Below are positions 14,386 to 22,005 of a stretch of DNA of 24,259 nucleotides, one piece after another; the first letter of the stretch is position 1; the number at the start of each line of letters is the position of its first letter. The stretch spans positions 1 through 24,259 of the forward strand of contig DATCSE010000008.1 of NCBI GenBank assembly GCA_036568605.1, in the 5' to 3' direction. Under the pieces are notes generated by a model. The model had not been told where the DNA came from and did no database searches. It saw nothing but the letters and a program-made list of their open reading frames with translations. The stretch is from DATCSE01 sp036568605 (GTDB taxonomy: Bacteria; Pseudomonadota; Gammaproteobacteria; Burkholderiales; Burkholderiaceae_C). Position numbers and translations under genes: made by a program.

Positions 14386-15357
14386 TCATCGCCCCGGATT
14401 CTGCTGCAGTCCGCCGCGCTGCCGCCATTCGCGCGGCGAGCAGCCGAAGCGGCCGCGGAACGCGCGGCTGAAATGCGCGGCATCGTTGAAGCCCCAGCCG
14501 AACGCGATCTCGGCGACCGACGCGTTGCCGCGGCGCGGATCGATCAGCTCGCGCCCGCAGGCCTCGAGCCGGCGGTTCCAGACGTACTGCGCCGGCGGCA
14601 GCGGCTCCGACCTGAACAGGCGATGCAGGTGGCCGGCCGACATGCCCAGCTCGGCCGCGATCGCCGCGACCGACAGCGCCGGATCGCGCAGCCGCTCGTC
14701 GACCAGCCGCTTGAAGCGGGCGACGTGGTAGGCCGTCAGCGACGACGGCTCGGCACCGCTGCACGCCGGCAGCGACTGCAGCCCGGCGACCAGGATGTTG
14801 ACGACGCTGGAGGCCACCGCCGCCGCGGACGCCGGCTGCAGCGTCTCGACCTCGTCGCTGAGCGTGCGGATCATGTTGATCATCAGGTGCCCCGCGCCCG
14901 CGCGGCCCGAGACCGCGGTGGCGGTCAGCTTCTCGGTGTCGCGCACGGCGCTGCGCAAGTGGTCGCCGCGCAGCTTCAGCACGATCTCCTCGAAGTCCGC
15001 ATCGAAGTCCAGCACGTAGGGGCGGGTGCTGTCGTAGATCGCGAAGTCGCCGGGCGCGAGCAGCGCCTGCCGGCCATCCTGCGAGATCAGCCCGCGGCCG
15101 CGCGTCTGGATGCTGACGATGAAGTAGTCGTCTCCCGAGCGCGCGATCTCGCTCGGCGTGCGCATCACGTGCTGGGCGCGCGAGCGGATCACCGACAGGC
15201 CCAGCCCCGGCAGGTGGTGGCTGCGGATCTCGCCGCCGAAGTTGTCCTGCACCAGCGCGTCGCAGTCCAGCCGCACGTAGGTCCTGCAGATCATGTCGAT
15301 CCAGTACGCGAGCCGCTGCTCGGGGGCGACGGAGTCGGTGGTCAGGAGTTCGCTCAT
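14386..15357 (-). CDS. AraC/XylS-family transcriptional regulator, probably of the nitrilase/aldoxime dehydratase genes
   Basis: A 323-residue activator-type regulator. The N-terminal ligand-sensing domain (about 20-190) is of the AraC_binding_2 kind, with YFIVSIQTRGRGLISQDGRQ and LAPGDFAIYDSTRPYVLDF. The C-terminal AraC DNA-binding domain (about 215-318) has two helix-turn-helix units: LSVAAIAAELGMSAGHLHRL, then ASVAEIAFGWGFNDAAHFSR followed by FRGRFGCSPREWR. The start ATG at 15357 gives MSELLTTDSVAPEQRLAYW. It is divergent from the nitrilase gene across a 208-bp gap. AraC-type regulators are known partners of nitrilase and aldoxime dehydratase genes, so regulation by an aldoxime or nitrile is likely. 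It might also influence ureD, which follows on the same strand. Confidence 0.92.
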   Translation of the reverse strand: MSELLTTDSVAPEQRLAYWIDMICRTYVRLDCDALVQDNFGGEIRSHHLPGLGLSVIRSRAQHVMRTPSEIARSGDDYFIVSIQTRGRGLISQDGRQALLAPGDFAIYDSTRPYVLDFDADFEEIVLKLRGDHLRSAVRDTEKLTATAVSGRAGAGHLMINMIRTLSDEVETLQPASAAAVASSVVNILVAGLQSLPACSGAEPSSLTAYHVARFKRLVDERLRDPALSVAAIAAELGMSAGHLHRLFRSEPLPPAQYVWNRRLEACGRELIDPRRGNASVAEIAFGWGFNDAAHFSRAFRGRFGCSPREWRQRGGLQQNPGR

Positions 15358-15457
15358 GGGCGCGCCGCGGCGGCGGGTGCGGGGTGCCGCCAGTGTGATC
15401 CATTTCGGCGCGCGCCGGTACCTGTGTGCCGCGTGGCTGCGCCGCCTCCGCGACCTG

Positions 15458-15491
15458 GGATCAAGAGCGGCGCGACATGGAGTCAAGACGC
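15458..15491. promoter_or_regulatory. Candidate direct-repeat operator for the AraC-type regulator
   Basis: GGATCAAGAGCG begins at 15458 and GGAGTCAAGACGC at 15479. The shared core TCAAGA is spaced 22 bp, about two helical turns, as expected for direct half-sites of an AraC-family monomer pair. It lies between the divergent regulator and nitrilase genes, about 75-110 nt upstream of the nitrilase ATG. The assignment is by pattern only. Confidence 0.35.
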
Positions 15492-15565
15492 CCGGACACC
15501 GCCGCCGGAAGATGCAGGCGTAGCTGAGCCGACACACCCCCACGCGATCCACGAGGAGCCCCGTC

Positions 15566-16597
15566 ATGCCCGCCAAGACCCACCCCCGACTGCGCGTCGC
15601 CGCCATCCAGGCGGCGCCCGCGTTCCTCGACCTCGACGCGACGATCGCGAAGACCATCGCGCTGATGCAGCAGGCCGCGAAGAACGGCGCCAAGCTGATC
15701 GCATTCCCCGAGACCTGGATCCCCGGGTACCCCTGGTGGATCTGGCTGGACTCGCCGGCGGCCGGCATGCGGTTCGTGCAGCGCTACCACGACAACTCGC
15801 TGGTCGTCGGCTCGCCGGAGTTCGAGCAGCTTGCGCAGGCGGCACGCGAGTTCCGCATCTGGGCCGCGATCGGCTACAGCGAGAAGAGCGGCGGCAGCCT
15901 GTACATGGGCCAGGCGCTGTTCGACGACCAGGGCAACGTCGTCAAGACGCGGCGCAAGCTCAAGCCCACGCATGTCGAGCGCACCGTGTTCGGCGAGGGC
16001 GACGGCTCCGACCTCGCGGTGATGGAGACCGGGATCGGCAATGTCGGCATGCTGTGCTGCTGGGAGCATCTGCAGCCGCTGTCGAAGTACGCGATGTACT
16101 CGCAGAACGAGCAGATCCACATCGCGAGCTGGCCCAGCTTCTCGCTTTACCGCGGCGCGGCCTATGCGCTCGGGCCCGAGCTCAACAACGCGGCCAGCCA
16201 GCTCTATGCGGCCGAAGGGCAGTGCTTCGTGCTTGCGCCGTCCGCGACTGTCTCGAAGGAGATGAGCGAGCTGCTGTGCACCGACGAGACCAAGCGACAA
16301 CTGCTGCTGCCCGGCGGCGGCTTCACGCGCATCTATGCACCCGACGGCTCGCCGCTGGGCGAGACGATTCCCGAAGGCGAGGAGGGCATCGTCTACGCCG
16401 ACATCGACCTCGGGATGATCTCGCTCGCGAAGTCGGCGGCCGATCCGGCGGGGCACTATGCGCGGCCTGACGTGACGCGGCTGTGGCTCAACAAGACGCC
16501 GGGCGACCGCGTGGTGTCGCAAGCCCCGCCGGCCGCCGGCGCGGACCAGGCGGCCGCCGCGGCGGAGCCGCGCGTGCCGGCGCCTCACGAAGACTGA
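15566..16597 (+). CDS. Nitrilase
   Basis: Carbon-nitrogen hydrolase that converts a nitrile directly to a carboxylic acid and ammonia, 343 residues, cytoplasmic. The catalytic triad is in place: Glu49 in AFPETWIPGYPWW, Lys131 in RRKLKPTHVER, and Cys165 in MLCCWEHLQPL. The paired motifs GEGDGSDL and CCWEHLQPLSKYAMYSQNE are those of true nitrilases (branch 1) rather than amidases. Length matches the family. The last about 25 residues are Ala/Pro-rich and probably a disordered tail. The start ATG at 15566 follows GAGGAG by 6 nt. The aldoxime dehydratase gene follows after 13 nt, so the two form one unit. Substrate preference (aryl or aliphatic) is not evident. Confidence 0.96.
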   Translation: MPAKTHPRLRVAAIQAAPAFLDLDATIAKTIALMQQAAKNGAKLIAFPETWIPGYPWWIWLDSPAAGMRFVQRYHDNSLVVGSPEFEQLAQAAREFRIWAAIGYSEKSGGSLYMGQALFDDQGNVVKTRRKLKPTHVERTVFGEGDGSDLAVMETGIGNVGMLCCWEHLQPLSKYAMYSQNEQIHIASWPSFSLYRGAAYALGPELNNAASQLYAAEGQCFVLAPSATVSKEMSELLCTDETKRQLLLPGGGFTRIYAPDGSPLGETIPEGEEGIVYADIDLGMISLAKSAADPAGHYARPDVTRLWLNKTPGDRVVSQAPPAAGADQAAAAAEPRVPAPHED

Positions 16598-16610
16598 GCG
16601 GGGCCTCGCG

Positions 16611-17648
16611 ATGGAATCCGCCATTCCGAAGCACCTGCAATGCCCGCGCACCCGGCCGCGCCGCGTGCCGGACGACTACGTGCCGCCGTACCCGGCGAGG
16701 GTCGCGCGTTTCAAGCCCGGCGTCGCGCGGGTCGTGATGGCGTACTTCGGCGTCCAGTACCGCGACGGCGAGCCTATGCCGGCCGCCGCGGGCCGGGCGC
16801 TCGATGCGGTCGCCGGGGCGTTCGAGGGCCGCGATGCGCCGGGCCACTGGGACCGTGCCCGCCATGTCGACGAAGCGGGCTGTGCCAACGTCGTCTCGAT
16901 CGGCTACTGGGACGACCCGCAGCGCTACGACGCCTGGTTCGCCGACTTCGGCGCCGCGTGGGCCGGCCCGACTCACGCCCACGGCGGCGTCGGCACCTAC
17001 ACCGAGGTGCTGCGGCCGGCGGCCGGGCGCTTCGAGACGCTGTTCTCGTCCGATCGGCCCGAGGGCATCGCGATCGTCGCCGACGGGCTGAGCGGGGACG
17101 TGCAGGAGCACGCGTACTGGGGCGGCGCGCGCGACCGCCTCGCGCTGTCGCAGACCGATGCGATGGCCCCGCGCGGCGCACCCCGCGTCGTCGTCGACGG
17201 GCTGCACCGGCGCGTGCTGCCCCACGACAACCTGTGCCTGATCCGCTCGGGCCAGGACTGGAGCGCGACCGAGGCCGACGAGCGCCGCATGTACCTGACC
17301 GACGTCGAACCGGTGCTGCGCGCCGGGATGGATTTCCTGCGCGACGACGGCCTCGCGATCGGCTGCTACGCGAACCGCTACATGACCGTGGTGGACCGTG
17401 CCGGCCGCGACACCGAGAAGAGCTTCGGCATGGGCTGGTGGCGAAGTCTGGATGCGCTCGAGCGCTGGGCCGAGTCGCACCCGACGCATGTCGCGATCTT
17501 CGGTGCCGCGATGAAGTACCTGGGCACCTTGGGTCCGGCGGCGAAGCTGCGGCTGTACCACGAGGTCACGGTCGCGGCCGCCGACGAGCAGTTCTTCGAG
17601 TACCACAACTGCCACCCGGCGACCGGGATGCTGCGAACGGGCGGCTGA
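16611..17648 (+). CDS. Aldoxime dehydratase (heme enzyme, phenylacetaldoxime dehydratase family)
   Basis: Heme b lyase that dehydrates an aldoxime (R-CH=N-OH) to a nitrile, 345 residues, close to the family's about 350. Recognisable segments: SIGYWDDPQRYDAWF near 96-110, GGVGTYTEVL near 125-134, GGARDRLALSQTD around 171-183, LIRSGQDWS at 210-218, GCYANRYM, GWWRSLDALERWAESHPTH and LRLYHEV. By motif position His293 (in HPTHVAIFG) is the probable proximal heme ligand and His317 (LYHEV) the catalytic distal His. A catalytic Ser is expected in the 211-218 segment and an Arg near 174. These assignments come from recalled family data and need an alignment. It follows the nitrilase gene by 13 nt, so its product can be handed to nitrilase. 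Confidence 0.93.
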   Translation: MESAIPKHLQCPRTRPRRVPDDYVPPYPARVARFKPGVARVVMAYFGVQYRDGEPMPAAAGRALDAVAGAFEGRDAPGHWDRARHVDEAGCANVVSIGYWDDPQRYDAWFADFGAAWAGPTHAHGGVGTYTEVLRPAAGRFETLFSSDRPEGIAIVADGLSGDVQEHAYWGGARDRLALSQTDAMAPRGAPRVVVDGLHRRVLPHDNLCLIRSGQDWSATEADERRMYLTDVEPVLRAGMDFLRDDGLAIGCYANRYMTVVDRAGRDTEKSFGMGWWRSLDALERWAESHPTHVAIFGAAMKYLGTLGPAAKLRLYHEVTVAAADEQFFEYHNCHPATGMLRTGG

Positions 17649-17658
17649 GGCGGCAGCG

Positions 17659-17880
17659 TCAAGGCGGGGTGCCGACCGGCTGCGCATCGCGGCACCGTAT
17701 GCGCAGGACGCCGAGGGGTCCGCGCAGCTCTCGGGCCGGGAACCCCGGACGGTCCGGTGCCGCGTGCGCCCCGCGCGGTTCGAGTCCGTGCCCGCAGTGC
17801 CGTGCGGCGGGTGCGCTTGCCGCCGCCGAGCGCGCCGGGGCCAGGTGCAGCTCGCGTTTCTTCGGTTCGAGCCAGGACAT
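17659..17880 (-). CDS. Possible small protein, 73 residues, unrecognised
   Basis: An open frame 35 nt downstream of the chemotaxis-receptor stop, on the same strand. The ATG at 17880 is preceded by AAAGGA six nt upstream, a respectable ribosome binding site. It begins MSWLEPKKRELHLAPARSAA and then becomes rich in Arg, Pro, Ala and Gly with no clear domain, signal peptide or membrane segment. In DNA this GC-rich such frames arise by chance, so only the binding site and position support it. It could be a short third gene of the peroxidase-receptor unit or a degraded remnant. Confidence 0.25.
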   Translation of the reverse strand: MSWLEPKKRELHLAPARSAAASAPAARHCGHGLEPRGAHAAPDRPGFPARELRGPLGVLRIRCRDAQPVGTPP

Positions 17881-17915
17881 TTGCGATCCTTTCGTGAGGC
17901 GCCGCCAACGGCCGG

Positions 17916-19481
17916 CTACGCGGCGAGCGCGATCGCGCCCGGGTGCTGCGCGGCGCCGTCGCCGACCTTGAAGAACGACATCGCGTCGACCAGCTGCTGG
18001 CTGTGCGCCTTCAAGCTCGCGGCGGCGGCGGCACTCTGTTCGGCCAGTGCCGCATTGCGCTGGGTGGCCTCGTCGAGCTGGGAGACCGTCTGCCCGACTT
18101 GCGCAACGCCATCGCTCTGCTCGGCGCTGGCGGTGCGGATCTCGGCCATCGTCGCGGTCACGCGTGCGATGGCCTCGACGATGCCGCGCATGGTCTGCCC
18201 GGCCTGATCGACCAGCGCGCTGCCGGCCTCGACACGCTCGACGCTGCCGTGAATCAACGCCTTGATCTCCCGGGCCGCCGAGGCGGAACGCTGCGCCAGC
18301 GTGCGCACCTCGGCCGCGACGACCGCGAACCCGCGCCCTTGCTCGCCGGCACGCGCCGCTTCGACGGCCGCGTTCAGCGCGAGGATGTTGGTCTGGAACG
18401 CGATGCCGTCGATCACGCCGATGATGTCGACGACCTTGCGCGAACTGTCGTTGATGCTGCGCATCGTCTCCACGGCGCGGTCGACCACCTCGCCGCCGCG
18501 CGTCGCGACCGTGCTCGCGTCGTCGGCGAGCTTGCTGGCCTGCGCGGCGTTGTCGGCGTTGTGGCGCACGGTCGCGCCCAGTTGCTCCATCGTCGATGCG
18601 GTCTTCTCGAGCTCGGCGGCTTGCAGCTCGGTGCGCCGGCTCAGGTCGCCGTTGCCGGTGCTGATCTCGTGCGCGCCGCTGGCCAGGTGGCTGCTGATGT
18701 CGCGCACGCGGCTGACGGTCTCGCGCAGCGCACGCTGCATGCGCGCGGTCGCCGCCATCACGCTGCCGGAGGGAATGCCGTCGGTGCGGATCGCGACGGT
18801 CAGATCGCCGTCGGCCACCGAGTTGGCGATGCGGGCCACCTCGCTCGCATCGGCGCCGAGCTGCCGGTGCAGGCTGCGCAGCGCGAACCAGCCCAGCGCC
18901 ACGCCCAGTGCGACGGCCAGCGCCAGCTCCACGCTGGTCCAGGCGTAGGCGTTGCGGGTCAGCGAGCGGCTGGCGGCGACGCTGCCGGTCGCGGCTTCGC
19001 CGCTGCGTGCGACCAGCGCGCCGATCTCGGTGTCGATCGCGCTGCGTGCCGCGTCCAGCCGGTGGTACGACGGCAGCTCGGTGACGCTCTCGGAGCCGAC
19101 ATGCCGGCCGGCCAGCGTCAGCCACTGCTCGATGTGCGTCGAGACGGCCGCGACCTTGTCCTTCAGCGCACTGTCGGCGGCGCCGGTCTGCATCGCGGCG
19201 ACGTCCTGCCGCAGCGCTGCCGCGTGGTCCGCGAAGCCCTTGCGCAGCTCGTCGGCCGCGGCGGCGTCGATGAAGGACGTCGCCAGCTTGAACGCCCGCT
19301 CGGCATCCAGGAAACGCGACCACATGTTGCGCGCTTCGCCGGAGAGCCGGCCGCTCGCGACGATGGCATCGGTCGCGCCGTTGAGCTGCGAGACCTGCCA
19401 CAGCGATTGGGCGCCCTGCAGCCCGATCAGCACGAGCAGCACGGCGATGCACAGGTAGAGGCTTTGCTTGACGAGATTCAT
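17916..19481 (-). CDS. Methyl-accepting chemotaxis protein
   Basis: Inner-membrane chemoreceptor, 521 residues. Two membrane segments are seen, at about 7-27 (LYLCIAVLLVLIGLQGAQS) and 181-203 (WTSVELALAVALGVALGWF). They enclose a roughly 150-residue periplasmic helical domain of four-helix-bundle character with no obvious heme or PAS motif. A HAMP linker at about 203-255 (IANSVADGDLTVAIRTDGI) is followed by the long coiled-coil signalling domain. The hairpin tip is highly conserved: IDGIAFQTNILALNAAVEAA, then RGFAVVAAEVRTLAQRSA. No C-terminal receptor-tethering pentapeptide is seen; it ends GAIALAA. The ATG at 19481 follows GGGAG by 6 nt. It lies only 17 nt after the di-heme peroxidase gene, so the two are probably cotranscribed. 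Confidence 0.94.
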   Translation of the reverse strand: MNLVKQSLYLCIAVLLVLIGLQGAQSLWQVSQLNGATDAIVASGRLSGEARNMWSRFLDAERAFKLATSFIDAAAADELRKGFADHAAALRQDVAAMQTGAADSALKDKVAAVSTHIEQWLTLAGRHVGSESVTELPSYHRLDAARSAIDTEIGALVARSGEAATGSVAASRSLTRNAYAWTSVELALAVALGVALGWFALRSLHRQLGADASEVARIANSVADGDLTVAIRTDGIPSGSVMAATARMQRALRETVSRVRDISSHLASGAHEISTGNGDLSRRTELQAAELEKTASTMEQLGATVRHNADNAAQASKLADDASTVATRGGEVVDRAVETMRSINDSSRKVVDIIGVIDGIAFQTNILALNAAVEAARAGEQGRGFAVVAAEVRTLAQRSASAAREIKALIHGSVERVEAGSALVDQAGQTMRGIVEAIARVTATMAEIRTASAEQSDGVAQVGQTVSQLDEATQRNAALAEQSAAAAASLKAHSQQLVDAMSFFKVGDGAAQHPGAIALAA

Positions 19482-19498
19482 GTTGTTCTCCCGGGGTT

Positions 19499-20539
19499 TC
19501 AGCGCGACGGCAGGTTCGGCATCAGCTGGGCCGACTGCGGACTCGACAGGCTCTGCATGAAGGCCACCAGGTCCTGCATCTCCTGCGCGCTCAGCGCCAC
19601 CGGCTTGAGCAGAGGCGAGCGCGACGGCCGTCCCTGGCCGCCGCCGACGTAGTGCGCGACGACCGCCTCGAGCGTCGGCAGGCTGCCGTCGTGCATGTAC
19701 GGCGCGCGTGCCGCGATCTCGCGCAGGCTCGAGGTCTTGAACGCGAACTCGTCGGCCGTGCGCTTGGAAACCTCCTTGCGGCCCGGGTCGGTCGTCGTCA
19801 GGCCGATGTCGTGGAACTTGTCGTCGGTGAAGTTCCAGCCGGTGTGGCAGGCAGCGCACTGGCCCTTGCCGTTGAACAACGCGAAGCCGCGCTTCGCGCT
19901 GTCCGGCAAGGCCTTGGCGTCGCCGGCGATCCAGCGATCGAAGGGCGTCTCGCCGCTGACGATGGTGCGCTCGAACGTCGCGATGGCCTTGGCGATCGTC
20001 TCCTGCGTCAGGCCTTCCTGCGGGAACGCCTTGGCGAACGCGCTGGTGTAGCCGCTGACCTCCTTCAGCCGGGCCACGGCGACGGACAGCGGCAGGTCCA
20101 TTTCCGCGGGCGCTTCGATCGGGCCCTTGGCCTGGGCCTCCAGGGTCGGCGCGCGGCCGTCCCAGAACAGGTTCTTGCTCCACGCCTGGTTCAGCGCGGT
20201 CGGCGCGTGCCGGCCCAGCGGCTTGCCGCCGGCGCCGATCGCCTTCGCGAACGGCACCTGCCAGCCGAACGACGGGTTGTGGCAGCTCGCGCAGCTCAGG
20301 TTCTTGTCGCGCGACAGGCGCGTGTCGAAGAACAGCATCTTGCCGAGCGCCGCCTTCTCGGGCGTGTACGGGTTGTCGCTGGGGAACGGGATGGTGTCGG
20401 GTCGCCGGTAGGCGGCGCGCTGCGCGTCGCTCGGCTCCTGTCCCTGTTGTTGTTGTCCCCGCGCCGGCGCGGCGCAGAGGCAGGTGGCGGCAGCCAATGC
20501 GGCGGCCAATCCGAATCGGAGTACTGCTGAGGCGTGCAT
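19499..20539 (-). CDS. Di-heme cytochrome c peroxidase (CcpA/MauG family)
   Basis: Periplasmic di-heme c-type cytochrome, 346 residues, expected to reduce hydrogen peroxide with electrons from a small cytochrome or copper protein. A signal peptide covers about residues 1-28 (RFGLAAALAAATCLCAAPARG). The first heme site is CASCH at 83-87 in the context LGKMLFFDTRLSRDKNLSC; the second is CAACH at 228-232 with RGFALFNGKG before it. LFWDGRAPTLEAQA (124-137) and APYMHDGSLPTLEAVV (279-294) are also family hallmarks. Met282 would be the ligand of the high-potential heme, as in bacterial peroxidases and unlike the Tyr of MauG itself. The ATG at 20539 is preceded by GGGAG nine nt away. The chemoreceptor gene follows after 17 nt. 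Confidence 0.93.
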   Translation of the reverse strand: MHASAVLRFGLAAALAAATCLCAAPARGQQQQGQEPSDAQRAAYRRPDTIPFPSDNPYTPEKAALGKMLFFDTRLSRDKNLSCASCHNPSFGWQVPFAKAIGAGGKPLGRHAPTALNQAWSKNLFWDGRAPTLEAQAKGPIEAPAEMDLPLSVAVARLKEVSGYTSAFAKAFPQEGLTQETIAKAIATFERTIVSGETPFDRWIAGDAKALPDSAKRGFALFNGKGQCAACHTGWNFTDDKFHDIGLTTTDPGRKEVSKRTADEFAFKTSSLREIAARAPYMHDGSLPTLEAVVAHYVGGGQGRPSRSPLLKPVALSAQEMQDLVAFMQSLSSPQSAQLMPNLPSR

Positions 20540-20747
20540 GTTGTCGATCTCCCTGATGGGACCACTTGACGGACCACGCGCCGCCCCAGCTGCAACGGCA
20601 CGATTCAAGGAACCGGTGAAGGTTCTGCGCGCATCTTCGTCCGTTCGCGGCCGGCCTTGAGGCCGAACAGCGAGGAGATTTACGGTCAGATTCGAGTCCG
20701 GACCGGGCGCAAACGTTTGAGCGCGCGGACGGCGGAGAGCGCGTCCG

Positions 20748-21245
20748 TCAGCGCGAGCGCCAGAAGCTGCGGTGCAGCGCCGCGATCGTCTCGGCCATCT
20801 CGGGCACCGGGCCTATCGTGCGCACGTCCTTCTGGCCGCGCGCGAACACCTCGCGGCACGGCAGGTCCAGCGTAGGGTTCTCGGCATGGCGGCCGGTGAT
20901 CGCGAGCAGCGCGCGCTCCTCCAGCCCGTAGACAACGCGGCCGATGTTCGCCCAGTACTGCGTGCCCGCGCACATCGCACACGGCTCGACCGTGGTCACC
21001 AGCGTGCAGCCCCACAGCTCGCCGGGCGTGTAGCGGCGCGCGGCCTCGCGCGCGAGCACCGCCTCGGCATGGTTGACGCTGTCGACGTTGCCCTGCGTCA
21101 TCAGCACGGTCTCGTGGTCGGGGGCGACCAGCAGCGCGCCGAACGGGTGATGGCCGTCGGCGACGGCGCGCTGCGCCAGCGCCTGCGCGTGCTGCAGCAT
21201 CGCGAGCACCTGCGCCGCCGTCGGCTCGCGGCGTTCGTCAGCCAC
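20748..21245 (-). CDS. Nucleoside/base deaminase (CDA superfamily, zinc)
   Basis: A 165-residue zinc deaminase of the cytidine/deoxycytidylate deaminase-like superfamily, COG0590 type (guanine, cytosine or tRNA-adenosine deaminase-like). The zinc motifs are HAE at 59-61 (His59 ligand, Glu61 proton shuttle) and PCAMC at 88-92 (Cys89, Cys92). GTQYWANIGRVVYGLEERA follows as in the family. Translation starts with GTG at 21245, overlapping the end of the permease gene by 8 nt. It is the last gene of the four-gene ABC-transporter unit, which suggests that it deaminates the imported compound. A housekeeping tRNA deaminase would not be expected here. The specific base cannot be read from the sequence. 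Confidence 0.88.
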   Translation of the reverse strand: MADERREPTAAQVLAMLQHAQALAQRAVADGHHPFGALLVAPDHETVLMTQGNVDSVNHAEAVLAREAARRYTPGELWGCTLVTTVEPCAMCAGTQYWANIGRVVYGLEERALLAITGRHAENPTLDLPCREVFARGQKDVRTIGPVPEMAETIAALHRSFWRSR

Positions 21246-22005
21246 CGCGCGTCCCCCGGTGCGCCCATGCGGTCGTGCGCTGCTCGACCCAGGCGAAGAA
21301 CTCGTACATCGCCATCGCCATCGCGCCGACGACCACGAGCCCGGCGAACGCGAGCCCCATCTGCATCGAAGAGCCCGCGGAGATCAGCAGATAGCCGATG
21401 CCTTCGTTGGCAGCCGTCATCTCCGACACCGTCGTGCCGACGAACGCGAGCGTGATCGCGACCTTCAGCGACGCGTAGAAGTACGGCATCGAGCGCGGCA
21501 GGCCCACCTTCACGAGCACGTCCCAGCGCCGTGCGCCGAGCACACGCAGAACGTCTTCGAGCTCGGGCTCGAGCGTGGCCAGGCCGGTCGCGATGTTGAC
21601 CGTGATCGGGAAGAACGAGATCAGGAACGCCGTGAGCACCGCGGGGCCGACGCCGATGCCGAACCAGACGACCAGGATGGGCACGAACGCCGCCTTGGGC
21701 AGCGCGTTGAAGCCGGTCATCAGCGGGTACATCGCGGCGTAGGCCAGCCGCGAGCTGCCGACCAGGAAGCCCAGCAGCGTGCCGACGACGATCGCGATCG
21801 CAAAGCCCAGCATCGTGACCCAGAACGTACGCCAGGCGTGCGCGGCGATCAACGGGCCGTGCTCGACGAGCTTGGCGGCGATCGCGCTGGGCGCCGGGAA
21901 CACGAACTCGGAGACCGAGAGGCCGCGGCACAGCAGTTCCCAGGCGAGAAGCACGAGCACGAGCAACGCCCAGGGCGCGACCCGTTCGCGGCGGACCGCG
22001 CTCAC
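21238..22005 (-). CDS. ABC transporter permease (SsuC/TauC/ThiX type)
   Basis: Inner-membrane permease, 255 residues, about six helices, of the BPD_transp_1 family used by nitrate/sulfonate/taurine/pyrimidine-precursor importers. The first helix is WALLVLVLLAWELLCRGL, and FPAPSAIAAKLVEHGPLIAAH precedes the core domain. The EAA loop is visible as LEDVLRVLGARRWDVLVKVGLP, where the ATPase docks. The start is GTG at 22005, overlapping the ATPase stop as GTGA, so the two are translationally coupled; the frame is open further upstream only as out-of-phase sequence within the ATPase gene. The stop overlaps the deaminase start by 8 nt. Substrate is presumably a small nitrogen or sulfur compound delivered by the NMT1-like binding protein. 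Confidence 0.93.
   Translation of the reverse strand: MSAVRRERVAPWALLVLVLLAWELLCRGLSVSEFVFPAPSAIAAKLVEHGPLIAAHAWRTFWVTMLGFAIAIVVGTLLGFLVGSSRLAYAAMYPLMTGFNALPKAAFVPILVVWFGIGVGPAVLTAFLISFFPITVNIATGLATLEPELEDVLRVLGARRWDVLVKVGLPRSMPYFYASLKVAITLAFVGTTVSEMTAANEGIGYLLISAGSSMQMGLAFAGLVVVGAMAMAMYEFFAWVEQRTTAWAHRGTRGG

Noticed and set aside
14311..16470. Plus-strand open frame of 719 codons opposite the AraC-type gene and into nitrilase
   Set aside because: Out of phase with the nitrilase and antisense to the regulator; no recognisable domain.
20540..20747. Promoter or regulatory site upstream of the peroxidase gene
   Set aside because: Only the ribosome binding site and two GGACCAC copies 12 bp apart (20559-20577) were seen; no convincing -35/-10 or Fnr-type palindrome.
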